Shown: positions 17,676-26,478 of the stretch, one piece after another
Layout of the letters: each line of letters opens with the position of its first letter
Numbering within the stretch: the stretch's first letter is position 1
From: Gemmatales bacterium
GTDB lineage: Bacteria; Planctomycetota; Planctomycetia; Gemmatales; Gemmataceae
Direction: 5' to 3'
DNA length: 64,000 nucleotides
Assembly (NCBI GenBank): GCA_026004675.1
Contig: BPJP01000003.1
Span: 248,001 to 312,000, forward strand
Position numbers and translations under genes: made by a program
Notes under the pieces: model-generated
The model's input: the letters and a program-made list of their open reading frames with translations, nothing else
What the model was told of the DNA's origin: nothing
Databases searched by the model: none

Positions 17676-19358
17676 ATGAGCGACACTTCTCCTTGGGTCG
17701 ATGGACTGACGATTGCCCAGGCCGTCGGGCAGACGGCGAGACGGTTTCCGACCAATGATGCCGTCGTGTTTCCACAACTGGGCTATCGCAGGTCGTATGC
17801 CGAGTTTTTAACGGAAGCAAAAGAGATAGCCCGCGGCCTACTGTCATTGGGAGTCGAACGGGGGGATGCCATCGGCATCTGGTCGACCAATTGGCCTGAA
17901 TGGGTGATGGTGCAGTTTGCCGCGGCTCATGCCGGTGCGATTCTGGTCAACATCAATCCTGCCTACAGACCGCGCGAACTCGAATACGTCCTCAATCAGG
18001 CGGACATTCGCGTCCTGCTTTTGAGCGACTCGTTCAAAACCTCGAACTATTTCGAGATTCTGGCCGAAGTCTGCCCGGAAATAAACACGGAAACGAAGGG
18101 GCAGCCACTCAAAACGGCGAAATGCCCCAAGCTCCGCCACGTGGTCAGCATCAAAAACGCCAAACGCCCTGGCATGCTCAACTGGCAGGAGTTGAAAGCA
18201 CGCGCTGCTGAGGTCACCGGCGAGGAATTGGAAAAACGCGCCGCACAACTTGTGCCCGAAGACGTCGTCAACATCCAATACACATCAGGCACGACCGGCT
18301 TTCCCAAAGGAGCGATGCTGACCCACCGCAACTTGCTGCTCAACGCTTATTACGTCGGGGAACGAATGAGCTTCGGCCCAAAGGACCGACTGTGCATTCC
18401 GGTGCCGTTGTACCATTGTTTCGGCTGCGTCATGGGAACGCTGATGTGCAGCATTTATGGCGCTTGTATGGTCTTTCCGTCCGAAGGGTTTGATGCTTTG
18501 GCCGCCCTGGAAGCAGTGCAAAACGAGCGCTGCACGGGCATCTTCGGCGTACCGACGATGTTTATCGCTGAATTGAACCATCCGCGCTTTGCCGAGTTCG
18601 ATCTGTCGTCGTTGCGGACAGGAATCATGGCAGGGAGTCCGTGTCCGGTGGAAGTGATGCGCGGCGTCGTCGAGAAAATGGGCGCGAATGAAATCACTAT
18701 CGCTTACGGGTTGACCGAAGCTTCGCCGGTCATCACACAAACGACCAAGACCGACAGCCTGGAGCATCGGGTGGGCACGGTTGGCAAACCGCTGCCGGGA
18801 TTGGAGGTCAAGATCGTCAAGCCGGGCACGCTCGAGCCGGTCGCCAGGGGCGAACCAGGCGAATTGATGGTCCGCGGGCACGGCGTGATGAAAGGCTATT
18901 ACAACATGCCGGAGCAGACGGCTGCCGCCATCGAGCCGGACGGCTGGCTGCATACCGGCGACATTGCCGTTCTGACCGACGACGGCTACTACCGCATCAC
19001 CGGCCGCAGCAAAGACATGATCATCCGCGGCGGCGAAAACATCTATCCCCGCGAAATCGAGGAATTCCTCTACACTCATCCCAAAATCGCCGACGTGCAA
19101 GTCGTCGGACTGCCAGACGAAAACATGGGCGAAGAGCTATGCGCCTGGGTCAAGCCGAAGCCGGGCGCGAACCTCACCGAAGAAGAAGTGCGCGACTTTT
19201 GCCGGGGACAAATCGCCCACTTCAAAGTGCCGCGCTACGTTGTCATCGTCGACAGTTATCCCACAACCGTGACAGGAAAAGTGCAAAAGTTCAAGCTCCG
19301 CGAAATGGGCATTGAACGATTCGGTCTGCACAAAGCGGCGGGGATCGAAACGGCCTGA
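17676..19358 (+). CDS. AMP-dependent acyl-CoA synthetase (fatty-acid-CoA ligase family)
   Basis: Members of the ANL superfamily activate a carboxylic acid with ATP to an acyl-adenylate and pass it to CoA. The P-loop motif YTSGTTGFPKGAM is at about residue 207. The A5 region is ITIAYGLTEASPV, the hinge region is DGWLHTGDIAVLTDDGYYRITGRSKD and the GGENIYPREIEEFL motif follows. The catalytic lysine region is TVTGKVQKFKLRE near the C-terminus. The 560-residue length fits medium- or long-chain acyl-CoA synthetases; chain length is not predictable here. It is a soluble or membrane-peripheral protein. There is no strong Shine-Dalgarno before ATG 17676, and the upstream region is the repeat-rich spacer. 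It converges on the TPR protein gene. Confidence 0.92.
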   Translation: MSDTSPWVDGLTIAQAVGQTARRFPTNDAVVFPQLGYRRSYAEFLTEAKEIARGLLSLGVERGDAIGIWSTNWPEWVMVQFAAAHAGAILVNINPAYRPRELEYVLNQADIRVLLLSDSFKTSNYFEILAEVCPEINTETKGQPLKTAKCPKLRHVVSIKNAKRPGMLNWQELKARAAEVTGEELEKRAAQLVPEDVVNIQYTSGTTGFPKGAMLTHRNLLLNAYYVGERMSFGPKDRLCIPVPLYHCFGCVMGTLMCSIYGACMVFPSEGFDALAALEAVQNERCTGIFGVPTMFIAELNHPRFAEFDLSSLRTGIMAGSPCPVEVMRGVVEKMGANEITIAYGLTEASPVITQTTKTDSLEHRVGTVGKPLPGLEVKIVKPGTLEPVARGEPGELMVRGHGVMKGYYNMPEQTAAAIEPDGWLHTGDIAVLTDDGYYRITGRSKDMIIRGGENIYPREIEEFLYTHPKIADVQVVGLPDENMGEELCAWVKPKPGANLTEEEVRDFCRGQIAHFKVPRYVVIVDSYPTTVTGKVQKFKLREMGIERFGLHKAAGIETA

Positions 19359-19378
19359 ACCGGACACAAGCCCAGCGA

Positions 19379-19408
19379 AAGCGGGTAACCGCTTCGAAAC
19401 CAGGTTTT
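19379..19408 (+). terminator. possible intrinsic terminator of the acyl-CoA synthetase gene
   Basis: A perfect six-base stem AAGCGG/CCGCTT closes a GTAA loop at 19379-19394, and a TTTTT run follows at 19404-19408. The ten-base gap between stem and T-run is long for a classical terminator, so the assignment is tentative. Confidence 0.35.
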
Positions 19409-19422
19409 TCAGTTGCCATCCA

Positions 19423-20214
19423 TCAGCGGCGCATTTCACGCATCCACGCTAATTGCAGGCTGTTGAATTCGTGCTGGGTCAAAAATGAAAACGGCGCGTC
19501 TTCGTAGGCGCGGCGCAAACTCTGCAAGGCCGCATGGCGGACCGACAAAGTCGTCCATGCCTGGTAAAGAAACCAGGAAGGTCTGGCTTCGTTCGGCTTG
19601 AGTGTTCTGGCCAGAGCCAGCTCCCCCGCGGCCTGGAACAACAATGCCTCCACGGGGAGTTCCCCATTGGCGTCCGGCAGCTTCGCTCGTTCGCATGCCA
19701 GGTAGTACAGGCCGATGCCCCGGTGCAGGTGTTCGCCAAAGTAATCGTGCTGGGTCCGGGCAATGCGCGTCAATCGGCTGTGGCAATGGACCAATTGGGG
19801 GATGGCTTCCTCGCCCGCTTCTTGTGCCTTGGCGCCGAACAACTCGAATTGATCGCGGGCCGCTTGCACCCGGTGCAAACGCAGCAATAACTCGGCATAC
19901 TGTCCACGCACGACCCAATGCTCGGGGTGTTCGTCGACATAGCAACCCAGATGGATGCATGCTCCGATTTCGTCCCCCTTTTCCAGGCTGGCCGCGGCCA
20001 TGCTCAGGTGGTTGCGGTGCAGTTCTGGATCAAGTGCCAGACTTTCTTCGAACCGTTCCAACGCTTGCTTGGCGTGCCCCTGTTGCAATCGCACTTGCCC
20101 TTCGTGCCATAATCGCGCTGCTTCCGTTTGCTCGTCCGCGATATGGGCCGGAGGAACCGACTGACAACTGAGAGAACAGACAAGTAAACCGACCTGGCAA
20201 AAGCGCATGCGCAT
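19423..20214 (-). CDS. exported TPR-repeat protein
   Basis: A 263-residue protein with a short hydrophobic signal sequence (FCQVGLLVCSLSC) that may end in a lipoprotein-type Cys, although the residues before it do not fit a lipobox well. The mature part has tetratricopeptide repeats (RLWHEGQVRLQQGHAKQALE and following, then ALDPELHRNHLSMAAASLEKG). A less regular helical C-terminal half includes HRGIGLYYLACERAKLP. TPR proteins act as protein-binding scaffolds; the partner is unknown. The start could be either of two Met codons two residues apart. It is located 145 bases downstream of the sigma factor gene on the same strand. Confidence 0.75.
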   Translation of the reverse strand: MRMRFCQVGLLVCSLSCQSVPPAHIADEQTEAARLWHEGQVRLQQGHAKQALERFEESLALDPELHRNHLSMAAASLEKGDEIGACIHLGCYVDEHPEHWVVRGQYAELLLRLHRVQAARDQFELFGAKAQEAGEEAIPQLVHCHSRLTRIARTQHDYFGEHLHRGIGLYYLACERAKLPDANGELPVEALLFQAAGELALARTLKPNEARPSWFLYQAWTTLSVRHAALQSLRRAYEDAPFSFLTQHEFNSLQLAWMREMRR

Positions 20215-20359
20215 GAGATGCCCTCATCGATTCAGCCGAAGTAGAAGTGGTATCGCCTGGACGGAGGGGGTGGATTGAAAAAAAGAAGTAGATTAAAGTG
20301 CTTCGGCGGGAGCAGGTTGCGAGATTTTTTCGAGATTTTCTCAAGCTTGGCCGCCGATA

Positions 20360-21196
20360 TCAATCAGCGGCCAGGCTCTCGCTCAACTTGGCCAATGCTT
20401 CGTGCTCGATCTGGCGGACGCGTTCCCGGGTCAGACCCAGCTGTTCGCCGATCTGCTTGAGGGTTTTCGGCTCTTCTTCGTTGAGGCCGAATCGGAGACG
20501 CAATACCGTCGCCTCACGCTCGTCCATTTTATCGAGCAACTGCAGAACGTGGTTCAAATCATCCGCCGCCACCATCTCGTTATCCGGCGACTTCGACTGG
20601 GCATCCATCAGCATTTCATCGAGAGACCAGCCCGCTTCGATCTGCTCGGTCTGGGGAACCGAATTATAAATGCGGATGGCTTTCTTGATGATGTTCAGCT
20701 TCTTTTTGGGCAAGCCAAGCGCTTTTGCGATTTCTTCGTGAGTCGGCTGGCGTCCCAATTCGTCCTGAAGCTGCGACGTAGCGCGGCGCCATTTGGCCAG
20801 CAGTTCGACCATATACGCTGGGATACGAATGGTCTTGGCCGTATTCACCAGAGCCCGCTTGATCGACTGTTTGATCCAATAACTGGCATAGGTGCTGAAG
20901 CGTGTGTTCATCGAAGGGTCGAACCCCTCGACGGCGCGAAGCAGACCGAGATTGCCTTCTTCGATCAAGTCCTGCAATGCCAGCCCTTTGCCGGTGTAAC
21001 CGCGGGCAATGTTCACCACCAGGCGCAAATTGGCGCGAACCATGCGATCGCGAGCTTCGGCGTCTCCAGCCTCGATGCGCCGCGCGAGTTCCTTCTCTTC
21101 CTCCGCACTCAACAGGGGCGTTTCGTTGATCTCCCGCAGGTAGGTTTCTAACGGGGACTGAACCGTGTCCGAATGGTGCCTTCGTTCTCGTGCCAT
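20360..21196 (-). CDS. RpoD/SigA-family sigma-70 factor (group 2-like)
   Basis: The 278-residue protein has region 1.2 (SPLETYLREINETPLLSAEEE), region 2 with GLALQDLIEEGNLGLLRAVE and the -10 recognition and melting helix RFSTYASYWIKQSIKRAL. Region 3 is IRIPAYMVELLAKWRRAT, and region 4 has the helix-turn-helix EPKTLKQIGEQLGLTRERVR. Region 1.1 is absent and the protein is much shorter than a primary sigma factor, so it is best seen as an alternative sigma factor of the RpoD/RpoS class. It would direct RNA polymerase to promoters close to the housekeeping type. The upstream region is unusually long (496 bases), so the gene probably has its own promoter. Confidence 0.93.
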   Translation of the reverse strand: MARERRHHSDTVQSPLETYLREINETPLLSAEEEKELARRIEAGDAEARDRMVRANLRLVVNIARGYTGKGLALQDLIEEGNLGLLRAVEGFDPSMNTRFSTYASYWIKQSIKRALVNTAKTIRIPAYMVELLAKWRRATSQLQDELGRQPTHEEIAKALGLPKKKLNIIKKAIRIYNSVPQTEQIEAGWSLDEMLMDAQSKSPDNEMVAADDLNHVLQLLDKMDEREATVLRLRFGLNEEEPKTLKQIGEQLGLTRERVRQIEHEALAKLSESLAAD

Positions 21197-21692
21197 GTCG
21201 TTTTCCGGGACAGTTAAGTTGCTCGTCTATCGTTGTATCCGCAAACCGGCCCAAAACCGGCCAATCTCGCAGAATTGTTGCCAACGGGTCTATTGCAGCA
21301 TAGGTCAGAGTCGGGCAACAATTCGGCAAGAAATCAGTCAGGCAAGATCATTATCGACTGCCCTGGCCAACAACAACAGTCCCGCCTTTCCTAAATTAAC
21401 AATCTCGCATCTTTTGTGACAGCAACATGCAAACCACGCAGAAGTTTCGTACAACCGGCGCCGCCAATAACAATGTTCACTCCCCACCAACAATCGCTAT
21501 CGCTTTCAGCTTGGAAAACGGACACAAAATCAAAAAACGCACGACACCGTTGAGACGACCGTACGCGAAATCGGGAACGAGGGAGTCTCGCCGCTGCCGT
21601 TTGCCGACACCGCCGGACGTGCGCCGCGCACCAACAAAAATGCCGCCGGCGATCAACCGGCGGCGTATAGGCGACGGCTAAAGTCGTCGTGG
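21197..21692. other. intergenic region upstream of the sigma factor gene
   Basis: About 500 bases between the sigma factor start and the DUF1501 stop, both on the minus strand. It should hold the sigma factor promoter and the terminator described separately. Composition is more AT-rich in the middle (21300-21540). No tRNA, small RNA or conserved box was recognised by eye. Confidence 0.4.
21633..21664 (-). terminator. Rho-independent terminator of the DUF1800-DUF1501 operon
   Basis: Read on the minus strand, a perfect eight-base stem GCCGCCGG/CCGGCGGC with a seven-base loop (21642-21664) is followed directly by ATTTTTGTT. It lies 29 bases after the DUF1501 stop codon, as expected for an intrinsic terminator. 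Confidence 0.85.
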
Positions 21693-22928
21693 TTAGAAGA
21701 TGTCGACGTGGTTGAATGGCTGTCCCAGCACGTCCTTGCTTGGGATGCCGAGCCAGTTGTCGAGGATCGTGGCATAGACCTGTCGGAAGTCGATATTGTG
21801 CCTCATGTTGCCTCGAATGACGTTTTTTACGAGGCTGGGGTGTTCGCCCACGACGCCAGCCTTGACCTTGCCGCCTACCAGGAGCATGGGAGCCGCCGCA
21901 CCGTGGTCGGTTCCTTTGCTGCCGTTCTCGTATGGCCGCCGGCCGAATTCCGAGAATGTCATCATCAGAATCCGGTCTTTGTGGCCTCGGGCGGCGAGGT
22001 CTTTATAGAACGCGGTCATCGCACCGGAGAGCTGGGCGAGCAAGTTGGCGTGGGTGTTCAATTGGTTGGCATGCGTATCGAAGCCGCCGATCGAAACATA
22101 AAAAATACGTGCTCCCATGCCGGCTTCGATCAACTGGGCGGCAACCCGAAGGCGATTGGCCAAAGGGGTATTGGGGTAGGGAACCTTGGGTTGGTAATTG
22201 CCTGCTACTTCCTGCAGCCTTTTGCTGCTTTCATAGGTGTTGACAGCAGTGCGTTTGACGAAGTCGAGCAGGCTCGGCTTGCTGCCCGCACTGGTTTGGG
22301 CGGCTTTCTCGATGATTTTGGTTCGCTCGGCGCGCTCGGCCGAACTGAGCGCGTTCGTCCGAAGCTGGAAATCCTGGAGGGAGGTGACAGACGGCACACT
22401 CCGAGGGGCGCCTGCCAAGGCCAAGGGGGAGCTTTCATTGTTATCGGCGAGGTGAAAAGCCAGCGTTTGCGGCGTTTGTCGCAAGGCCTTGCCGATCCAG
22501 CCTTCGGTCAACTCCCGGTCGAGGCTGGCAGCATGCCAGATGTCCATGGAGCGGAAATGCGACTGGTTCGGATTGGGATAGCCTACTCCCTGGACGATGC
22601 AGAGGGCCTGATCTTGAAGCAAGTCGGCAAGCCCCTGCATCGAGGGGTGCAATCCCAGCTCGTCGTTTACCTTGTGCAGGCGGTTTGTGGGAATGCGCAA
22701 TGTCGGGCGGAGTTTGGCATAGTTTTCGTCGCGGAAGGGGACGACGGTATTCAGTCCGTCGTTGCCGCCGGTCAGCTGCACGACAACAAGGATCGTGTCT
22801 TTGGAGCCGGCTCGGTCGGCGGTAGGAGCTGCCCATGCCGTCCGGGTCAGGAAAGTCGGCACAGTCAGACCCAGGCTGACCATGCTGCCGCCGGCGAAGG
22901 AAGTTCGCAGAAAATCACGTCGGTTCAT
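21693..22928 (-). CDS. DUF1501 protein, Tat-exported
   Basis: DUF1501 proteins are sulfatase/alkaline-phosphatase-like in fold and expanded in planctomycetes; biochemical roles remain poorly known. The N-terminus MNRRDFLRTSFAGGSMVSLG is a twin-arginine signal peptide. Family segments are VVVQLTGGNDGLNTVVPF, FYVSIGGFDTHANQLNTHA, MMTFSEFGRRPYENGSKGTDHG (a metal-site-like region) and LLVGGKVKAGVVG. The length of 411 residues is typical. It lies 49 bases downstream of the DUF1800 gene, its usual partner, and is closed by a clear terminator. The pair is probably exported and acts together at the cell envelope. Confidence 0.95.
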   Translation of the reverse strand: MNRRDFLRTSFAGGSMVSLGLTVPTFLTRTAWAAPTADRAGSKDTILVVVQLTGGNDGLNTVVPFRDENYAKLRPTLRIPTNRLHKVNDELGLHPSMQGLADLLQDQALCIVQGVGYPNPNQSHFRSMDIWHAASLDRELTEGWIGKALRQTPQTLAFHLADNNESSPLALAGAPRSVPSVTSLQDFQLRTNALSSAERAERTKIIEKAAQTSAGSKPSLLDFVKRTAVNTYESSKRLQEVAGNYQPKVPYPNTPLANRLRVAAQLIEAGMGARIFYVSIGGFDTHANQLNTHANLLAQLSGAMTAFYKDLAARGHKDRILMMTFSEFGRRPYENGSKGTDHGAAAPMLLVGGKVKAGVVGEHPSLVKNVIRGNMRHNIDFRQVYATILDNWLGIPSKDVLGQPFNHVDIF

Positions 22929-22977
22929 GTTGTCTCCTTTTGGTTGATCGGTGCCAGGCTTTGTCGGGCCATTGGGA

Positions 22978-24405
22978 TCAATCGAGCTGAAACTCCGGTT
23001 GCGTCAAGACGAGATGGCACAAAGCCCGAACCCGGTGTTGGTGGGCATCGCGCGAGGTCCAGAACACAGGGACGGGCTGTTTTTTGGACTTTTGCATGTA
23101 ATCCAGAAGGTTTTGCCGAGTCTCCGGCGGCACCTCTCCTTCCAGGAACAGATCGAGGAAGAAATCGACCAGTTCCTCGTCCCGCTCGACGCCATGATGA
23201 TAAGCGACGAAGGCAGGATCGAGCCGGCTGCCGAACCGAGGATCAGTCGTAGAGGTCATCGCCAGAGCCAGATTCTGGCGGTAAAGGAGAGTCTGGCCGT
23301 TCAGCCAGGCCGTGCCGCCGTCCCAACCTTTGACCGAGGGGGGATGGAACAAGTCTTGCCCCATCGCCTGGAGGGCTGTGGCCAGCGCAGGCGTGCCGAG
23401 CAAGCGGCCCTTTTTTTCCTTAGCAGGCACATGGCCTTCCAGACCACGGACGATCCCCAGAGCGAAATCAACCGGTGCCTTGACACGTGCCCGATAGGAA
23501 CGCGGATCAAAGAACAGGTTGGAGCGCAGCACGCGGGCGACCAGCTTCCCGAAGTCGTAGTTGCTGCGTCGGAAGTCCTCGGCCAGCGGTTCCAACAGCG
23601 TTTCGTCTGCCGGTTCCGTTTCGCTGATCAAGAAACGATAGAGTTTGCCGGCAATGAAATAAGGGGCGGATTTTTGCTCCAGGCAGATACGGACGATATC
23701 TTCGCCTTTGAACTTTCCGGTTCGGCCAAGAACGGTCTTGACTCCCGGGTCATGTTCTTCGGGAACGAAGACTCCTTTGCCGTCGCGAATGCGCCAGCCG
23801 GTGAACGCGCGGGCGGCTTCGCGAATATCTTCTTCTGTGTAGTTGCCGATGCCCAGGCTGAACAATTCCATCAGTTCGCGGGCGTAGTTTTCATTGGGTT
23901 TGTTCCTGGGACTGATGTTCGTGTCGAGCCAGATCAACATGGCCGGGTCTTTCGACATGGCCTGGAGATGGTCGGCGAAATTGCCCAGGGCGTGCTGATA
24001 CATCAGGTCGTACTGGCCGAGCATGTAGCCGATGTTGTTGACTTTGGCATTGCTGGTGGCGAAGTGATTGTGCCAGAACAAAGTCATTTTTTCGCGGAGC
24101 GGATGGGGTGTGTACAGCATTCGATACAACCACCACGCCCGCGCTTGTTGGGCATTGTTCGCGTCAGCGATCTTTTTCTTCAAAAGGTCGGTACGCCTTT
24201 CGAAGTCATCCAGTCCGTCGCCGCCTTTGAGGAGGCGGTCAATCGTTTGTTGCGGTCCGGCTTTCAGAGCGGTTTCGAGTTCGTCCCACGTCGCTCCAAA
24301 AGCAGCACGTCGATAAAGATGGCCGACCTTCTTTCTGTCCCAAGGCGATTTCGCGCTCGGCTTGTATTCGGCCCATGCCCAGCGCGGGTCGATCCCATTC
24401 GGCAT
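22978..24405 (-). CDS. DUF1800 protein
   Basis: DUF1800 proteins are about 450-500 residues, of unknown activity, and are usually encoded next to a DUF1501 gene as here. Family hallmarks are HLYRRAAFGATWDELE near the N-terminus, REKMTLFWHNHFATSNAKV, RNKPNENYARELMELFSLG, AARAFTGWRI, and the late KGWDGGTAWLNGQTLLYRQN segment. ATG 24405 is strongly supported by AGGAGG seven bases upstream, so the longer open frame to 24480 is discarded; the protein has 475 residues. No signal peptide is apparent. Both genes read leftward as an operon ending at the terminator at 21642. Confidence 0.94.
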   Translation of the reverse strand: MPNGIDPRWAWAEYKPSAKSPWDRKKVGHLYRRAAFGATWDELETALKAGPQQTIDRLLKGGDGLDDFERRTDLLKKKIADANNAQQARAWWLYRMLYTPHPLREKMTLFWHNHFATSNAKVNNIGYMLGQYDLMYQHALGNFADHLQAMSKDPAMLIWLDTNISPRNKPNENYARELMELFSLGIGNYTEEDIREAARAFTGWRIRDGKGVFVPEEHDPGVKTVLGRTGKFKGEDIVRICLEQKSAPYFIAGKLYRFLISETEPADETLLEPLAEDFRRSNYDFGKLVARVLRSNLFFDPRSYRARVKAPVDFALGIVRGLEGHVPAKEKKGRLLGTPALATALQAMGQDLFHPPSVKGWDGGTAWLNGQTLLYRQNLALAMTSTTDPRFGSRLDPAFVAYHHGVERDEELVDFFLDLFLEGEVPPETRQNLLDYMQKSKKQPVPVFWTSRDAHQHRVRALCHLVLTQPEFQLD

Positions 24406-24492
24406 CTTGTTTCCTCCTCGTTTGCAACGCCATGCTACCAACTTTGCCGCTGGTTCCCGCTCGCTACCCCGTGGCGGCATCGCCTCTGTGGT

Positions 24493-26235
24493 TCAAGGCT
24501 TCGGTTTTCGCGGGTAAATCAAACGGATATCGATACTGAAACGGTCGTCTCCGAAGGTCGTTGTGGAAACGATCCGGCCCAGGCCGCGAATCCAATCGAT
24601 CAGAGCATCGACTTGCTTTTCGGCTTGTTCGGGGGGCACAGCCTGCGACAGGGCGGTTTGCACCATCAGCTGGTCTTTAAACAAAGCCACCAGTTCGGCG
24701 AGACCATTGCCATAAACGATATCATTGTCCACAGCCAGACTCCGTTGTCGGGGCTGGGTTTTCGCCTCTTTCGCCAGAAGACGGGCAAGCTCATGCCCCA
24801 GTTCCAGCGTCGAACAAATCATGAACTGGTTTTCAATGGTTGCGAAGCACGGGCTGAAATTGAATCTCAGACCGTTGCGGTCCTGGGGCAGATCGCGGTC
24901 TTCCGAAAAGCGATAGCCGACGATCTCGTATTCGCCTTCTTTTTCCTCCACCAGGTTCATTTTGATCTGGGTAGTCGCGAGCAGGGCGCCAGCGCGGATC
25001 AAAGCGTTCAAGGTCTTGCCGAATTTCGGATCGCGCAGATCGACCACATAAGCGAAAGCCGGGAGTTTTTGTTTCGGCTGTTTCTTGTAGCCTGTTTTGG
25101 GCTGGTTCACGACGACGAAGCGGTGGTGCGCCCCGATCTTTTGAATCAGGTCGCTGAAACGATTCCCCAGAAGGGCTCTGGCCGAGTTCTTATCGAACTT
25201 CTCGAATTGCTCCACTTGTTGTTCGGTGAAGAGTTGCTTGCGGAACGTCCAGAACTTGGCGATGTCGAAATAGGACGAATTGCTGTAGATCGTCCCTTTT
25301 GGCTGGAGAGTCGGCAACGATCCGACTTCGTCCCCCATGGGAACGTGAACGCCCAGCGCTTTGGGCATGCCTTTCCGTCCCGCTGGCAACCGGATCGTCG
25401 TCAAGTATCCCGACTTTTCGCGCGAAATCGAAGCACACATGAAGTCCGAACGCTTGACCAGATCGAGGAAACTGCCGAAGAAGACGGTCTGAAAGATGTC
25501 ATTGCGAGGCAAGGACAGCACCTGGTCTGCTTGCGGCAAGTTCTTGAAAAACTCGAAGTTCAGCCAGAACCAGACGAGCGGCTTTTTCGGAAGCAGTCGC
25601 CGGGCGTCCGCTACCGAGCGGAGCTTGTCGATCCCCTTGGCCTTGGCGCCTGCTTGCAACAATTCGAGGCTCAACTTCAACGCTTCTTCGCGGTTGCTGA
25701 GAAAGATGTTGCTTCCTTTGACGACGGCACGGAGATCGTTCCCGATCGTCACCATGTCGGCACCACCGAGCCGGCCGCGAACCGGCAGGTTTTTCGCTTC
25801 CTGGCGGTTTAATTCCTGCTCGAGAAGGTTCAGGCTCAGGTCGAAGAATTTCTTTGTCGTCTGCGGGTTCTTTCCTTGCAGGACCACCAGAAACGGAGCG
25901 GGTTCGGGGCCGATCTTGACGGCGAATGCCACTCCCTTGCCAGCAATCTGATCGAGCACTTCGGGCCATTTTGCCCCTAATTCTTTTTCGTAGTACGCGA
26001 CCAGCTGATAGAAACGCCGGACATTTGTGAAATCCTGAAGTTCGGCAAATGCGTCTAGTTTACGGAGCCTCTCCAGAAGCGGATCGTCCAAAACGGTCTG
26101 GATCAAACCGGCTGGATTGGGGACTTCGAGAAAGAGGTCGGCTTCCTGGGGAACGAGCCGAAGAGGACTTTGAGCCTGAGCCGAAGGAACAGCGATCCCG
26201 GCCAGGACCAGAGCGAGAAACGTAACACGGCGCAT
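24493..26235 (-). CDS. secreted DUF3352-like protein
   Basis: A 580-residue exported protein with a clear signal peptide (MRRVTFLALVLAGIAVPSAQ, cleavage near AQA-Q). The mature part begins with PLRLVPQEADLFLEVPNPAGLI, the 'protein as threat-to-burden' opening seen in planctomycete DUF3352-like proteins. It continues with alternating strands and helices and no enzymatic motif that I recognise. Basic KKQPKQK stretches occur near residue 390. The function is unknown; related proteins are thought to be envelope-associated. It lies 87 bases upstream of the DUF1800 gene on the same strand and could be the first gene of that operon. It is divergent from the WD40 gene. Confidence 0.75.
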   Translation of the reverse strand: MRRVTFLALVLAGIAVPSAQAQSPLRLVPQEADLFLEVPNPAGLIQTVLDDPLLERLRKLDAFAELQDFTNVRRFYQLVAYYEKELGAKWPEVLDQIAGKGVAFAVKIGPEPAPFLVVLQGKNPQTTKKFFDLSLNLLEQELNRQEAKNLPVRGRLGGADMVTIGNDLRAVVKGSNIFLSNREEALKLSLELLQAGAKAKGIDKLRSVADARRLLPKKPLVWFWLNFEFFKNLPQADQVLSLPRNDIFQTVFFGSFLDLVKRSDFMCASISREKSGYLTTIRLPAGRKGMPKALGVHVPMGDEVGSLPTLQPKGTIYSNSSYFDIAKFWTFRKQLFTEQQVEQFEKFDKNSARALLGNRFSDLIQKIGAHHRFVVVNQPKTGYKKQPKQKLPAFAYVVDLRDPKFGKTLNALIRAGALLATTQIKMNLVEEKEGEYEIVGYRFSEDRDLPQDRNGLRFNFSPCFATIENQFMICSTLELGHELARLLAKEAKTQPRQRSLAVDNDIVYGNGLAELVALFKDQLMVQTALSQAVPPEQAEKQVDALIDWIRGLGRIVSTTTFGDDRFSIDIRLIYPRKPKP

Positions 26236-26478
26236 GGATTCGCTCCAAAGAAAGAACGTGGCCGCGCATAGGCGCGACAGGGACGACGATTGCGAGTTCG
26301 CAGGAATCTACCCCTGTTTCGCCGGGCGGGTTTCCGAATTTTTCTTTTTTGCGGATTGGTAACGAATTCGTAACGGGCTGTTTTCTCTGGAAAGGTGGAT
26401 CGTCAGATAAGTACGGCAGAAGGCACTCGGTAGCGACGATTGCCGCAGCGATTGAAGAAGATTCGCGGAGAATTCGTT

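Noticed and set aside
22951..25812. A 953-codon open frame opposite the DUF1800 and DUF3352-like genes
   Set aside because: The minus-strand genes have signal peptides, ribosome-binding sites and family motifs. This frame has none and spans two genes.
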